The notes: generated by a model not told the origin, from the sequence alone. DNA of 64,000 nucleotides from JAHRAW01 sp965262585 (GCA_965262585.1 OZ253546.1:2232001-2296000), one strand, 5' to 3'; shown: positions 35,609-44,414, numbered from the stretch's first letter. Translations and numbers: made by a program.

Positions 35609-36013
35609 ATGAATCGCAAAACCAAACAAGTCATCGGCGAAGCACCGGTAATCAACGGCAGGCGGCTTTCGCTGTCTCCCGCGATTCGCGCCGGAGATTT
35701 TGTTTTTCTAACCGGGCAGATTCCGCTCATCGACGGCGTGCCGATGACCGACGGCTCCATTGAAGAACAAACCCACGCGGTTATGGGGAGCATCCGGGAA
35801 ACCCTTCAACAAGCCGGGTGCGCGTTGAGCGATGTGGTCAAGGCCACGGTATGGCTCACCGAGCGTGCCGATTTTCCGGGGTTTAACGCGGTGTATGGCG
35901 AATATTTTCCCGATGCCCCGCCAGCGCGCTCGGCGTTGGTGACGGAGTTGCTGGTGGATGCGCGGGTCGAGGTCGAAGTGGTGGCGTATCGCCCGCTCGA
36001 CGATGCCGATTGA
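35609..36013 (+). CDS. RidA family protein (enamine/imine deaminase-like)
   Basis: A 134-residue Rid protein with LSPAIRAGDFVFLTGQIP, IEEQTHAVMGSIRETLQQAG, VVKATVWLTERADF and the signature PARSALVTELL…VEVEVVAY. The Arg of PARS, essential in deaminating RidA, is retained. It could remove reactive imines formed in the surrounding amine catabolism. It is followed by the flavin monooxygenase after 99 bp. Confidence 0.88.
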   Translation: MNRKTKQVIGEAPVINGRRLSLSPAIRAGDFVFLTGQIPLIDGVPMTDGSIEEQTHAVMGSIRETLQQAGCALSDVVKATVWLTERADFPGFNAVYGEYFPDAPPARSALVTELLVDARVEVEVVAYRPLDDAD

Positions 36014-36112
36014 TCGGTTTGGTCGGGTAAAATTGTGCGTTATAGTGGTGCGCTTACAGGGCATATCTTGTTACAGTAACGCGGTATATTGACCGCAACC
36101 GGGGGACGCATT

Positions 36113-37171
36113 ATGAAATTTCAACTGGCCATCAACATGGAGCGCATAGCCCCCGACCTCGACATGCGCGCGGTCGAACGGCATACCCTGGAGATGGTGC
36201 AGATGGCCGATGAAGGCGGTTTCAACATCGTCTGGGCCGCCGAGCATCATGCCCTTGAAATGACCATCGCGCCGAATCCGTTTCAGATTTTAACTTGGTG
36301 GGCGGCGCATACCAACACCATCCGCCTCGGCACGGCCGTTGCGGTGGCGCCCTACTGGCATCCCATCAACCTCGCCGGTGAGGCCGCCTTGCTCGATTTA
36401 TACAGCGGTGGGCGGCTCGAATTCGGCATCGGTTCGGGTGCCTATCAGCGCGAATTCGACCGCATGCGACCGGGCCTCAAGCAGACCGAAGGCTGGCGTT
36501 ACATGCAAGAATTGCTGCCGGTGGTCAAGGCGTTGTGGCAGGGCGACACCGAGCATAACGGCGAGTTTTGGCAATTTCCCAAATCCACATCGGTTCCCAA
36601 GCCCCTGCAAAAACCCCACCCCCCGATCTGGGTGGCGGCGCGCGCCCCGGTGAGTTTTGACTACGCCGTGGCGCACGGCTGCCATGTCATCACCTGGCCG
36701 CTGACCCGGCCCATGTCTGAGGCCGAGTTGTACCAGCAGCGTTTTCAGGATGCCCTGAAAAAACATTCCGAGGAACATCCCGACTCACCCAATTCGGATA
36801 AGTTGATATTCGCCATGATGCGCCACACCGCCGTCTACGACCGCAAAGCCGATTGGGAAATTCCGGTCAAGGCGGCACAACGCCAGTTGTCCCAGTTTGA
36901 GAACCTGTTCAAGAACCTCGGCGATGTGGAAGACGGTTTCCCCAAAGCCATCGCGTTTTCAGAATTGGCAAACCGCGAACAATACGACCCCAAAATGCTC
37001 CACGACAACCTGCTGTTCGGCACCCCGGACGAAGTGATTGCGAAATTAAAAAACTACGCGGACCTCGGCGTCGATGAATTCGTCTACTACGCCAGCCTCG
37101 GCCTCGGCCATCAAGAGCAAAAACGCTCCCTGGAATTGTTCTGCCGGGAAGTCATGCCGGCTTTTGTTTGA
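36113..37171 (+). CDS. LLM-class flavin-dependent oxidoreductase
   Basis: A 352-residue luciferase-like (TIM-barrel) oxidoreductase using FMN or F420; in this setting probably FMNH2 and O2. It shows VWAAEHHALE, RLGTAVAVAPYWHPINLAGEAALLDL, GRLEFGIGSGAY and a C-terminal LFGTPDEVIAKL. ATG 36113 follows a GGGGGA ribosome-binding site (36101–36106) by six bases; an upstream in-frame start at 36089 is not supported. It lies between RidA and the carnitine dehydrogenase with short gaps, so it is probably part of the same catabolic unit. Substrate unknown. Confidence 0.85.
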   Translation: MKFQLAINMERIAPDLDMRAVERHTLEMVQMADEGGFNIVWAAEHHALEMTIAPNPFQILTWWAAHTNTIRLGTAVAVAPYWHPINLAGEAALLDLYSGGRLEFGIGSGAYQREFDRMRPGLKQTEGWRYMQELLPVVKALWQGDTEHNGEFWQFPKSTSVPKPLQKPHPPIWVAARAPVSFDYAVAHGCHVITWPLTRPMSEAELYQQRFQDALKKHSEEHPDSPNSDKLIFAMMRHTAVYDRKADWEIPVKAAQRQLSQFENLFKNLGDVEDGFPKAIAFSELANREQYDPKMLHDNLLFGTPDEVIAKLKNYADLGVDEFVYYASLGLGHQEQKRSLELFCREVMPAFV

Positions 37172-37211
37172 TCAGTATCCAGCCTAATCCCGGGCAAACT
37201 TAAAGACCATC

Positions 37212-38204
37212 ATGCCCGCCCCGGACCCCCGTCAGGTAACCCGCGTAGTTGGCATCGGCGGCGGCCCCATCGGCGCCGGATGGGCGGCGTATTTCCTCGC
37301 CCGGGGATACGATGTCGCTTGCTATCTGCACGACCCCTCCGAACAGCGCGCCTTCCACGAAATCGTCGACACCGCGTGGATCAGCCTCACAGCCCTCGGC
37401 CTCAAGGAGGGCGCTTCCCGGGAGCGCTTGTCCATTGCTTTTGACCTTGAGGAAGCGGTGTCCGGCGCCGAGTTCATCCAGGAAAGCGCCCCCGAAATAC
37501 TGCCCCTTAAACAAGCCCTTTATGAACGCCTGGGAGAAATGGCGGCGGCGGACGTGGTCATCGCCTCGAGCACTTCGGGGCTTACCATGAGTGCCATTCA
37601 GGCGCGTTGCAAAACCCCGCACCGGACCGTGGTGGGCCATCCGTTCAATCCGCCTTATCTGCTGCCATTGGTGGAAGTCGTCGGCGGCGAAAAAACATCC
37701 GAGGTCGCAGTGCAATGGGCCGGCGAGTTTTACCAACTGGCGGGGAAAACCCCGCTGATTCTGAACAAGGAAATTCCGGGATTTATCGCAACTCGCCTGC
37801 AGGAAGCCCTGTGGCGTGAAGCGTTGCACATGGTGGCCAACGGCGAGGCCACCCCCCGGCAGATCGACATCGCGCTGATTAACGGCCCGGCGCCACGCAT
37901 GGCAGTTTTGGGGCAATGTATGGCGTTTCATGTCGCTTGCGGGGCGGGCGGCATGGCCACCAACCTGGACCAGTTCGGGCCGGCCCTGAAACTGCCGTGG
38001 ACGCGGCTTGATGCGCCCGAACTGACCCGCACACTGCGCGACCGAATGGTGGAAGGATGTAATGAGATGGCCGCGGGCCGCGATTTTCGGGAACTTGCGG
38101 CGCTGCGCGATCGAAAAATTGTCGGCGTGCTACAAGCGGCGGCGGCCGAGGGCGAGTCGTCCCCGCATAACCCCGGCACGGACCCGACTCCGGTGCGCCG
38201 GTAA
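37212..38204 (+). CDS. L-carnitine 3-dehydrogenase-like 3-hydroxyacyl dehydrogenase
   Basis: A 330-residue NAD-dependent dehydrogenase of the 3-hydroxyacyl-CoA dehydrogenase fold. N-terminal Rossmann motif is GIGGGPIGAGWA. The segments FIQESAPE, SSTSGL, GHPFNPPYLLPLVEVVGGE and KEIPGFIATRLQEALWREALHMV match bacterial carnitine dehydrogenases (LcdH/CdhA) closely, more than FadB-type enzymes. It would oxidise L-carnitine to 3-dehydrocarnitine, the substrate of a dehydrocarnitine-type BKACE such as the one at 28216. It has no fused thioesterase domain. The extreme C-terminus is Pro/Thr-rich and non-conserved. Confidence 0.8.
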   Translation: MPAPDPRQVTRVVGIGGGPIGAGWAAYFLARGYDVACYLHDPSEQRAFHEIVDTAWISLTALGLKEGASRERLSIAFDLEEAVSGAEFIQESAPEILPLKQALYERLGEMAAADVVIASSTSGLTMSAIQARCKTPHRTVVGHPFNPPYLLPLVEVVGGEKTSEVAVQWAGEFYQLAGKTPLILNKEIPGFIATRLQEALWREALHMVANGEATPRQIDIALINGPAPRMAVLGQCMAFHVACGAGGMATNLDQFGPALKLPWTRLDAPELTRTLRDRMVEGCNEMAAGRDFRELAALRDRKIVGVLQAAAAEGESSPHNPGTDPTPVRR

Positions 38205-38249
38205 AAACCACGCGCCGATGGACCTGCGCCCCGTTTTAGCCGGTTACCA

Positions 38250-38278
38250 TTGAAAACCGCGTAAATTGGGGATACCAT
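38250..38278 (+). promoter_or_regulatory. Promoter of the first solute-binding-protein gene
   Basis: TTGAAA (38250–38255), 17-bp spacer, TACCAT (38273–38278). The same arrangement, including the internal GTAAATT, stands before the second copy at 40067–40095, which supports both. Confidence 0.55.
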
Positions 38279-38310
38279 GCGACTACACCACCACTGATGA
38301 GGAAATAATC

Positions 38311-39957
38311 ATGTCCAAAGACAAATCGGGTGCCAAGACGCCGGACCGGGAGACGCAGGAAAAATTCGATCTTCTCCATTCTTCTTTCGAGCGCGGTGGT
38401 ATCAGCCGCCGCAACTTTATCTCCGGGGCGTTGGCGCTGGGCTTTTCCATGACCGCGGCTTCGGCGCTGGTCAACAAGGCGGAAGCGGCCACGCCCAAAA
38501 AAGGTGGACGGTTGCGCACCGCGCTGACCGGTGGCGCCACCAGCGATGTATTGGACCCCGGCCAGATTCTTGACCTGTACATGATTAGCGTGCAGTTCGG
38601 CCAACTCCGCAACGGCCTTACCGAAGTGGCCGCCGACGGGAACTTGATTCCTGAATTGGCGGAGAGTTGGGAAGCCAGTCCCGATGCCAAAGTCTGGACT
38701 TTCCAGATTCGCAAAGACGTTGAATTTCACAACGGAAAGACCCTCGATTCCAGGGATGTGGTGGATTCATTCAATCGTCATATTGGCGAAGGCACAACCT
38801 CTGCGGCCAAGGGCATTATGAACGGCGTAGATTCGTTCAAGACGGATGGCAAGAACACCGTGGTGGTCAATCTCAAAGGCGGCGACGCCGACTTCCCGTT
38901 CATTCTCAGCGACTACCACCTCGGCATCTGCCCGGCCAACGGCGACGGCACCGTGGACTGGCAGTCGGGGAACGGCACCGGCGGGTATTCCCTGGTCGAG
39001 CATGAGCCCGGCGTGCGCACCCTCACCAAGCGCAACCCGAATTACTGGAAAGAGGGCACGGCGTATTTCGACGAGAATGAAACTTTCCAGATTCCCGATC
39101 CGAATTCACGCACCAACGCCCTGCGAACCGGCGCCGTGGACTGCATGAACAACGTCGAAGTCAAGACCGTAAGCCGGCTGAAAAAGGTGGCGGGCATCAA
39201 GGTGGCGTACACCACCGGCAACAAGCAGATTACCCTGCCCATGCGCACCGACACCGCGCCTTTTGACGACAACAACGTGCGCCTCGCCATCAAGCACATC
39301 GTCGACCGCGAACAGTGGCTGAAAAAAATCAAGTATGGCTACGGCGAACTGGGCAACGACAGCCCCATCGGCCCGGCTAATATTTATCGCGCCACCACGG
39401 ATGAAATTCCTCAACGCGCATACGATCCGGAAAAAGCGAAGTTCTACCTCAAGCAAGCCGGCCTGGATAACCTGAAAATCAAGTTCCATGCAGCGGAAAC
39501 CGGTTTCGGCGGTGCCGTGGATGCGGCGCAGTTGATGAGGGAGACGGCGCGTCCGGCGGGTATTGACATCGAAGTCGTGCGTGAGCCCGATGACGGGTAT
39601 TGGTCTAATGTGTGGCGGGTAAAACCGTTTAGCGCCTGTTACTGGAGCGGTCGCCCCACCGAAAACTGGATGTTCTCTCAGATATATGCGGCGGATGCGG
39701 AATGGAACGACACCTACTGGAAGCACGAGAAGTTTAACCAACTGCTGATACAAGGACGCGCGGAATTGGATTCCAACAAGCGCCGGGAGATCTATGTCGA
39801 GATGCAGCGCATCGTCCACAACCACGGCGGCGTGGTGTTGCCGCTGTTCGTGAGCGATCTGTACGCCCACACCGACAAGGTGGGAACGCCGGATGTCATC
39901 GGCAACAACTGGGAATTGGACGGCGCGAAGAACGCCGAACGCTGGTGGTTTGTGTGA
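38311..39957 (+). CDS. ABC transporter solute-binding protein, family 5, Tat-exported (copy 1)
   Basis: A 548-residue periplasmic binding protein of the peptide/nickel/oligosaccharide family (SBP_bac_5). The N-terminus carries a twin-arginine signal: SRRNFISGALALGFSMTAAS, with cleavage likely after AEA near residue 58. The family signature AESWEASPDAKVWTFQIRKD and the PNYWKEG segment are present. ATG 38311 has the ribosome site GAGGA (38299–38303). Its neighbour at 40154 is nearly identical. No permease or ATPase gene is found in the window. The position after carnitine dehydrogenase suggests a quaternary amine or related ligand rather than peptides (inference). Confidence 0.88.
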   Translation: MSKDKSGAKTPDRETQEKFDLLHSSFERGGISRRNFISGALALGFSMTAASALVNKAEAATPKKGGRLRTALTGGATSDVLDPGQILDLYMISVQFGQLRNGLTEVAADGNLIPELAESWEASPDAKVWTFQIRKDVEFHNGKTLDSRDVVDSFNRHIGEGTTSAAKGIMNGVDSFKTDGKNTVVVNLKGGDADFPFILSDYHLGICPANGDGTVDWQSGNGTGGYSLVEHEPGVRTLTKRNPNYWKEGTAYFDENETFQIPDPNSRTNALRTGAVDCMNNVEVKTVSRLKKVAGIKVAYTTGNKQITLPMRTDTAPFDDNNVRLAIKHIVDREQWLKKIKYGYGELGNDSPIGPANIYRATTDEIPQRAYDPEKAKFYLKQAGLDNLKIKFHAAETGFGGAVDAAQLMRETARPAGIDIEVVREPDDGYWSNVWRVKPFSACYWSGRPTENWMFSQIYAADAEWNDTYWKHEKFNQLLIQGRAELDSNKRREIYVEMQRIVHNHGGVVLPLFVSDLYAHTDKVGTPDVIGNNWELDGAKNAERWWFV

Positions 39958-40002
39958 GCCGGTAATCCGGCCATCACCGGGCCTCTTCCCCGGAAAAAAT
40001 AA

Positions 40003-40028
40003 AAGGCCGGCTTTTGCCGGCCTTTTTT
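40003..40028 (+). terminator. Rho-independent terminator after copy 1
   Basis: A 9-bp perfect stem (AAGGCCGGC, 40003–40011, with GCCGGCCTT, 40016–40024) around a TTTT loop, followed by more T. It separates the two binding-protein genes, so the second must be read from its own promoter at 40067. Confidence 0.9.
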
Positions 40029-40066
40029 ATCCGTGCCCCGGCGCATACATACCCGCATACATGCCA

Positions 40067-40095
40067 TTGAAAATCTTGTAAATTTCGGATACGAT
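40067..40095 (+). promoter_or_regulatory. Promoter of the second solute-binding-protein gene
   Basis: TTGAAA (40067–40072), 17-bp spacer, TACGAT (40090–40095), aligned with the promoter of copy 1. It lies just downstream of a strong terminator, which supports independent expression. Confidence 0.6.
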
Positions 40096-40153
40096 AAAAC
40101 CACAACGAACGCCTACGGGCGTATCGTCAACCATCACTGATGAGGAAATAATC

Positions 40154-41800
40154 ATGACCAAAGACAAATCGGGTGCCAAGACACCGGACCGGGAGACGCG
40201 GGAAAAATTCGATCTTCTCCATTCTTCTTTCGAGCGCGGTGGCATCAGCCGCCGCAACTTTATCTCCGGGGCGCTGGCGCTGGGCTTTTCTATGACCGCG
40301 GCTTCGGCACTGGTCAATAAGGCGGAAGCGGCCACGCCCAAAAAGGGTGGGCGGTTGCGCACCGCGCTGACCGGCGGCGCCACCAGCGATGTGCTGGACC
40401 CGGGCCAAGCCCTCGATACTTATATGAACAGCGTTCAATTCGGGCTGTTGCATAACAACCTAACCGAAGTGGCCGCCGATGGGAACTTGATTCCTGAATT
40501 GGCGGAGAGTTGGGAAGCCAGTCCCGATGCGAAAATCTGGACTTTCCAGATTCGCAAAGGCGTTGAATTTCACAACGGCAAAACCCTCGATTCAAGGGAT
40601 GTGGTGGATTCCATCAACCACCATCTGGGCGAAGCCTCCACTTCCGCCGCCAAGAGCCTTCTCGGTGGCGTTGAGTCGATCAAGGCGGACGGCAAGAACA
40701 CCGTGGTGATCAATTTAAACGGCGGCGATGCGGACTTCCCATTCCTGATGAACGATTACCATCTCGGCATCTGCCCGGCCAACGGCGACGGCACCATCGA
40801 CTGGCAGTCAGGTAACGGCACCGGCGGGTATTCCCTGGTCGAGCATGAGCCCGGCGTGCGCACCCTCACCAAGCGCAACCCGAATTACTGGAAAGAGGGC
40901 AGGGCGCATTTCGACGAAAACGAATTGGTTCATATTCCCGACCCGAACTCGCGCACCAACGCCCTGCGAACCGGCGGCGTGGACTGCATGAACAACGTCG
41001 AAGTCAAGACCGTGAGCCGCTTGAAGAAAGTGGCGGGTATCGTGGTGCGCTCGACCACCGGCAACAAGCAGATTACCCTGCCCATGCGCACCGACACCGC
41101 GCCTTTTGACGACAACAACGTGCGCCTCGCCATCAAGCACATCATCGACCGCGAACAGTGGCTACAAAAAATCAAGTACGGCTACGGCGAATTGGGCAAC
41201 GACAGCCCCATCGGCCCGGCTAACATTTATCGCGCCACCACGGATGAGATTCCTCAGCGTGCATACGATCCGGAAAAAGCGAAGTTCTACCTCAAGAAGG
41301 CCGGTTTGGATAGCCTCAAAATCCAATTCTCCGCCGCGGAAACCGGTTTTGGCGGCGCCGTGGATGCGGCGCAGTTAATGAAAGAGACGGCGCGTTCGGC
41401 GGGTATTGACATCGAAGTCGTGCGTGAGCCCGATGACGGGTATTGGTCCAATGTGTGGCTGGTAAAACCGTTTAGCGCCTGTTACTGGAGCGGTCGCCCC
41501 ACCGAAAACTGGATGTTCTCTCAGGTATATGCGGCGGAAGCGGAATGGAACGACACCTACTGGAAGCACGAGAAGTTTAACCAACTGCTGGTGCAGGGGC
41601 GTGCCGAACTGGACAGCAAAAAGCGCCGCGAGATTTATGTCGAGATGCAGCGCATCATCCACAACGAAGGCGGCGTGGTATTGCCGTTGTTTATCAGCGA
41701 TGTTCTCGCGCACACCGACAAAGTGGGAACGCCCGATGTCATCGGCAACAACTGGGAACTGGACGGCCTCAAACACTCCGAACGCTGGTGGTTTGTATGA
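40154..41800 (+). CDS. ABC transporter solute-binding protein, family 5, Tat-exported (copy 2)
   Basis: A 548-residue tandem paralogue of the gene at 38311, the same length and identical over most of its sequence including the twin-arginine signal SRRNFISGALALGF. The differences are grouped: around residues 90–110 (ALDTYMNSVQFGLLHNNL against ILDLYMISVQFGQLRNGL), 150–190, and near the C-terminus. Those clusters could alter ligand choice. The leader with TGAGGAAATAATCATG is also duplicated. Together they suggest a recent duplication of the complete promoter-gene unit, perhaps followed by selection on the binding pocket. Confidence 0.88.
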   Translation: MTKDKSGAKTPDRETREKFDLLHSSFERGGISRRNFISGALALGFSMTAASALVNKAEAATPKKGGRLRTALTGGATSDVLDPGQALDTYMNSVQFGLLHNNLTEVAADGNLIPELAESWEASPDAKIWTFQIRKGVEFHNGKTLDSRDVVDSINHHLGEASTSAAKSLLGGVESIKADGKNTVVINLNGGDADFPFLMNDYHLGICPANGDGTIDWQSGNGTGGYSLVEHEPGVRTLTKRNPNYWKEGRAHFDENELVHIPDPNSRTNALRTGGVDCMNNVEVKTVSRLKKVAGIVVRSTTGNKQITLPMRTDTAPFDDNNVRLAIKHIIDREQWLQKIKYGYGELGNDSPIGPANIYRATTDEIPQRAYDPEKAKFYLKKAGLDSLKIQFSAAETGFGGAVDAAQLMKETARSAGIDIEVVREPDDGYWSNVWLVKPFSACYWSGRPTENWMFSQVYAAEAEWNDTYWKHEKFNQLLVQGRAELDSKKRREIYVEMQRIIHNEGGVVLPLFISDVLAHTDKVGTPDVIGNNWELDGLKHSERWWFV

Positions 41801-41823
41801 TCCGGTAATCCGGTCGAACAACC

Positions 41824-41897
41824 CCGGCGCAAGTCGAACCTTTTAAGGAGCGGCTTGCGCCGGCATGTTTTCTCTGGATTCCCGCTTGCGCGGGAAT
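41824..41897. repeat. dRS3-like composite palindromic repeat
   Basis: Two inverted repeats: CCGGCGCAAG (41824–41833) pairs with CTTGCGCCGG (41854–41863), followed by ATTCCCGC-TTGC-GCGGGAAT (41878–41897). The second is the core of a dispersed family with many copies in this window. The first could serve as a weak transcript end for copy 2, but there is no T-run. Confidence 0.75.
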
Positions 41898-42014
41898 GAC
41901 GGGGTTGTGTTTTTCTTACAGGATTGTTGCACCATGCCCCCGTGCCTGTCCAGATTGCCACTGGCAATTCCCCTCGCCGGGCATTCCATTCAGCACCAAT
42001 CCCCACCCGTCGTC

Positions 42015-42034
42015 ATTCCCGCGTAGGCGGGAAT
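42015..42034. repeat. dRS3-like palindrome
   Basis: ATTCCCGC-GTAG-GCGGGAAT, perfect 8-bp arms, followed by CCAGTCGAATAATCC as in other copies. The gap 41801–42068 holds only this repeat, the one at 41824 and no gene. Confidence 0.8.
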
Positions 42035-42068
42035 CCAGTCGAATAATCCGGGCGGAGTTGGACCTTAT

Positions 42069-43214
42069 TCAGGCTTTGCGGATGGTTTTGTAGGCGTGGA
42101 CGTAGTCCATGCCGTGGTTATGTGGGTCTTGCATTACCAAATCGCGGTAGGCGGTGTAATAGTCTTCGATGATTTCGGTGCGTTCTTGTAGTGGCCGCAT
42201 CGCGTCGAGGGCGGCGAAATAAATGCTTTCGTTCCAGGTGCGGATGGTGGGAATCAGGCCGTCGGCGAATAATTCTACATCGCCGTGTACCTTGAATTGC
42301 TGCGCGAATGGACATGGCACCACGCGGGTTTCGATGCTTTCCAGCCGCAATCCGGCGCGGTGGCAGCGGTTCTTCGAGTCGAGCAGCGGGCGGCTGAACT
42401 CGTCTACCGTGTTGTAGTATTGCGGCAGCGTCATATTCAGGTATTCGGTTGGCGTGACTCTGTCGTTATCGACAAACTCTTGCCAAATCCGGTTGAAAGT
42501 ATCGAACATATTGACGCTGTCCGTGTTGCCGCCGGTGTTGCCCCCCGTGTTGCCTAGATACCGGCCCTGTTCGTCGATGCAGAAATTCACCAGCACCAGC
42601 CGCCCGCCGCGCACCAGTTCACGGGCGCGGTGCAATAAAATGGTTTCCCAATCGTTAGCCGCGTGTTCGGCGAAGATTTTCCGTTCCCGTTCGCCGGCGC
42701 CGACCATGTGGACGTGGTCGGAGATGTTTGTCGGTTTGGCACTCAGCCAGTGCATCGCGGTGGCGGAAAAGCCGAGGTTGAGCGAGTTGTCGGGAACCGC
42801 CTGAAGATAAAAAGAGTTTGCGGAAAATAACGGATAGACGCGCTCCAATTCCCCCAGCCAAGTTTGGAATCCGCCCAGTCCGTGGACGATGCCCACCAGT
42901 GCGTTGAAATCGTTGCGCGGCTGGTCGGAGTAGGTGACGGTCATGTCCGCCTGCGGAGCAAACTCGCGCACGCGCTTCAGGGTCGCCCGCACCATGTTCA
43001 GCGAGGTGCCGCCGTCTGCGCAACCCATGTCCAGCAGGCTGAAGTGCCGCAGCGACGGGCGCGGTTGCATGGCATCGATGGCGTTGATAACCAATGGTAT
43101 GGCGGCGTCAATGACATCTTTCGCGCCTTTGGTGGCGAGCGAATACGCGCCGCCGCCGGACATGGTGATGTTGTCGGCGTGGGCGGTGGGCGGGTTGTGG
43201 TGCTGCGGGGTCAT
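42069..43214 (-). CDS. SABATH-type (salicylate/jasmonate carboxyl methyltransferase family) methyltransferase
   Basis: A 381-residue SAM-dependent methyltransferase resembling the plant SABATH family (Methyltransf_7), which methylates carboxyl groups or ring nitrogens of small molecules. Matching segments in order are MSGGGAYSLATKGA, LLDMGCADGGTSLNMV (motif I), YSDQPRNDFNALV, SFYLQAVPDNSLNLGFSATAMHWLS and RELVRGGRLVLVNF. ATG 43214 was chosen; the frame is open to 43262 without homology. A 12-bp tandem duplication encodes NTGGNTGGNTD in a loop. Bacterial members exist but are uncommon and mostly uncharacterised to my knowledge. It stands alone on the minus strand before a small membrane-protein gene. 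Confidence 0.8.
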   Translation of the reverse strand: MTPQHHNPPTAHADNITMSGGGAYSLATKGAKDVIDAAIPLVINAIDAMQPRPSLRHFSLLDMGCADGGTSLNMVRATLKRVREFAPQADMTVTYSDQPRNDFNALVGIVHGLGGFQTWLGELERVYPLFSANSFYLQAVPDNSLNLGFSATAMHWLSAKPTNISDHVHMVGAGERERKIFAEHAANDWETILLHRARELVRGGRLVLVNFCIDEQGRYLGNTGGNTGGNTDSVNMFDTFNRIWQEFVDNDRVTPTEYLNMTLPQYYNTVDEFSRPLLDSKNRCHRAGLRLESIETRVVPCPFAQQFKVHGDVELFADGLIPTIRTWNESIYFAALDAMRPLQERTEIIEDYYTAYRDLVMQDPHNHGMDYVHAYKTIRKA

Positions 43215-43284
43215 GCTAACTGGCTTGTCGGGCGGGTGGGGCGGGAAGAGTAGGGCGGGCAAACCCGGATTCGGGTTGCTGTGC

Positions 43285-43464
43285 CTACAGGGTAACGGCC
43301 AGAAAGATCACCAGTGCCACCACCAGGCCAATCGGAATCAATAGCCCCGGCCAATCTTTCGGGGCCTCTTGGCTCTTTTCCAGCATCGGCTTGATGCCCG
43401 GAAAAAACCATAGCAACACCACCAGCGCGAATACGCCCAACAGGACTTGTTCCCAAGTTTCCAT
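43285..43464 (-). CDS. Small two-helix membrane protein (59 residues)
   Basis: A short frame starting ATG 43464 and ending TAG. The product begins METWEQVLLGVFALVVLLWF, continues with a polar middle (PGIKPMLEKSQEAPKDWPG) and ends in a second hydrophobic stretch LLIPIGLVVALVIFLAVTL. Two transmembrane helices with a short basic/acidic loop and sensible codon use make it a credible gene, and I believe similar small proteins occur in other gammaproteobacteria. Function unknown. Confidence 0.65.
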   Translation of the reverse strand: METWEQVLLGVFALVVLLWFFPGIKPMLEKSQEAPKDWPGLLIPIGLVVALVIFLAVTL

Positions 43465-43598
43465 ATCAGCGGTGTTTTGTGTCGGACATCAGACAAGCGG
43501 AAATTTTAATGTGCGTCATATCACTGTGGTTTTTGCGGCCATGATTTTAGCGACTACGGCAAGGGTATCATAATTAACCGGGAACCATGCGAACCGCT

Positions 43599-44378
43599 TC
43601 ATTCCGGCGGACGGCAACGCAATTCGTTGAGGTTGATGCCGAGGTCGATGTCGGTTTTCAGGGTGAACAAGGTCTTCGCCAGGCGTGCGTCTTCTCGGCC
43701 ACCGTGGAGTTTGCTGCCGAGTTTGCCGGGAATGTCGTCGGCGGCTTTGAGGGCTTTTTCGAGGCTGCCATAATCATTCAGCAGTTTGGCGGCGGTGCGG
43801 ATGCCGATGGCTTTGATGCCGGGAACCGATACGCTGCTGTCGCCGGCCATCGATAGCAAGTCGGGCAGTTGCTGCGGCTCCACCTGAAATCGTTTTTTAA
43901 TCATGTCGTCGTCGAGATAACGCTGGCCGAAATGATCGAATACTCGGATATGCTCGCTGAGCATTTGGCAGTAATTGCGGTCGGTGGAAAGTATCACTGC
44001 GTGGCCGCCGTGTTTTGCGATCTTAACCGCAACCGTGGCGATCACATCGTCGGCTTCGTAACCGGCCAGCGAAACACACCGCACACCGATCTCACCGAAA
44101 GCATGCTCGAATTTCGGCAGCCCGTTACGCAACGCTTCGGGCATGGGCGCGCGGTTTTTTTTGTAGTCCGGGAAATGTTGGTGACGCCAGTTTTGACCGC
44201 CGTGGTCGAACACCAGTAAACAATGACTGGGAATATGCTGCTTGAGAGCGCGCCGCAGGGAAGCGGTGCAGGAAGTGATTACTCCGGCGAGGGATTCGTC
44301 TTCCTGCCTCGATTCCTCCGGCACCGCCGCGTAGATGCGCCGCACCAGATTGAGGCCGTCCACCAGTAACGCTTTCAT
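43599..44378 (-). CDS. xni: 5'-3' exonuclease / flap endonuclease (Xni/ExoIX type)
   Basis: A 259-residue protein equivalent to the N-terminal nuclease domain of DNA polymerase I. Acidic metal-site residues are visible in LLVDGLN, LVFDHGG, GYEADDVIATVA and STDRNYCQML; the helix-hairpin-helix DNA-binding motif is GIKAIGIRTAAKLL. It would process 5' flaps. The gene starts at ATG 44378, 36 bp after the folE stop, so both may be co-transcribed. Confidence 0.87.
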   Translation of the reverse strand: MKALLVDGLNLVRRIYAAVPEESRQEDESLAGVITSCTASLRRALKQHIPSHCLLVFDHGGQNWRHQHFPDYKKNRAPMPEALRNGLPKFEHAFGEIGVRCVSLAGYEADDVIATVAVKIAKHGGHAVILSTDRNYCQMLSEHIRVFDHFGQRYLDDDMIKKRFQVEPQQLPDLLSMAGDSSVSVPGIKAIGIRTAAKLLNDYGSLEKALKAADDIPGKLGSKLHGGREDARLAKTLFTLKTDIDLGINLNELRCRPPE

Positions 44379-44414
44379 TTCAGATCACGTCGCCGGCGGC
44401 ATTTGAAGTTCCCC

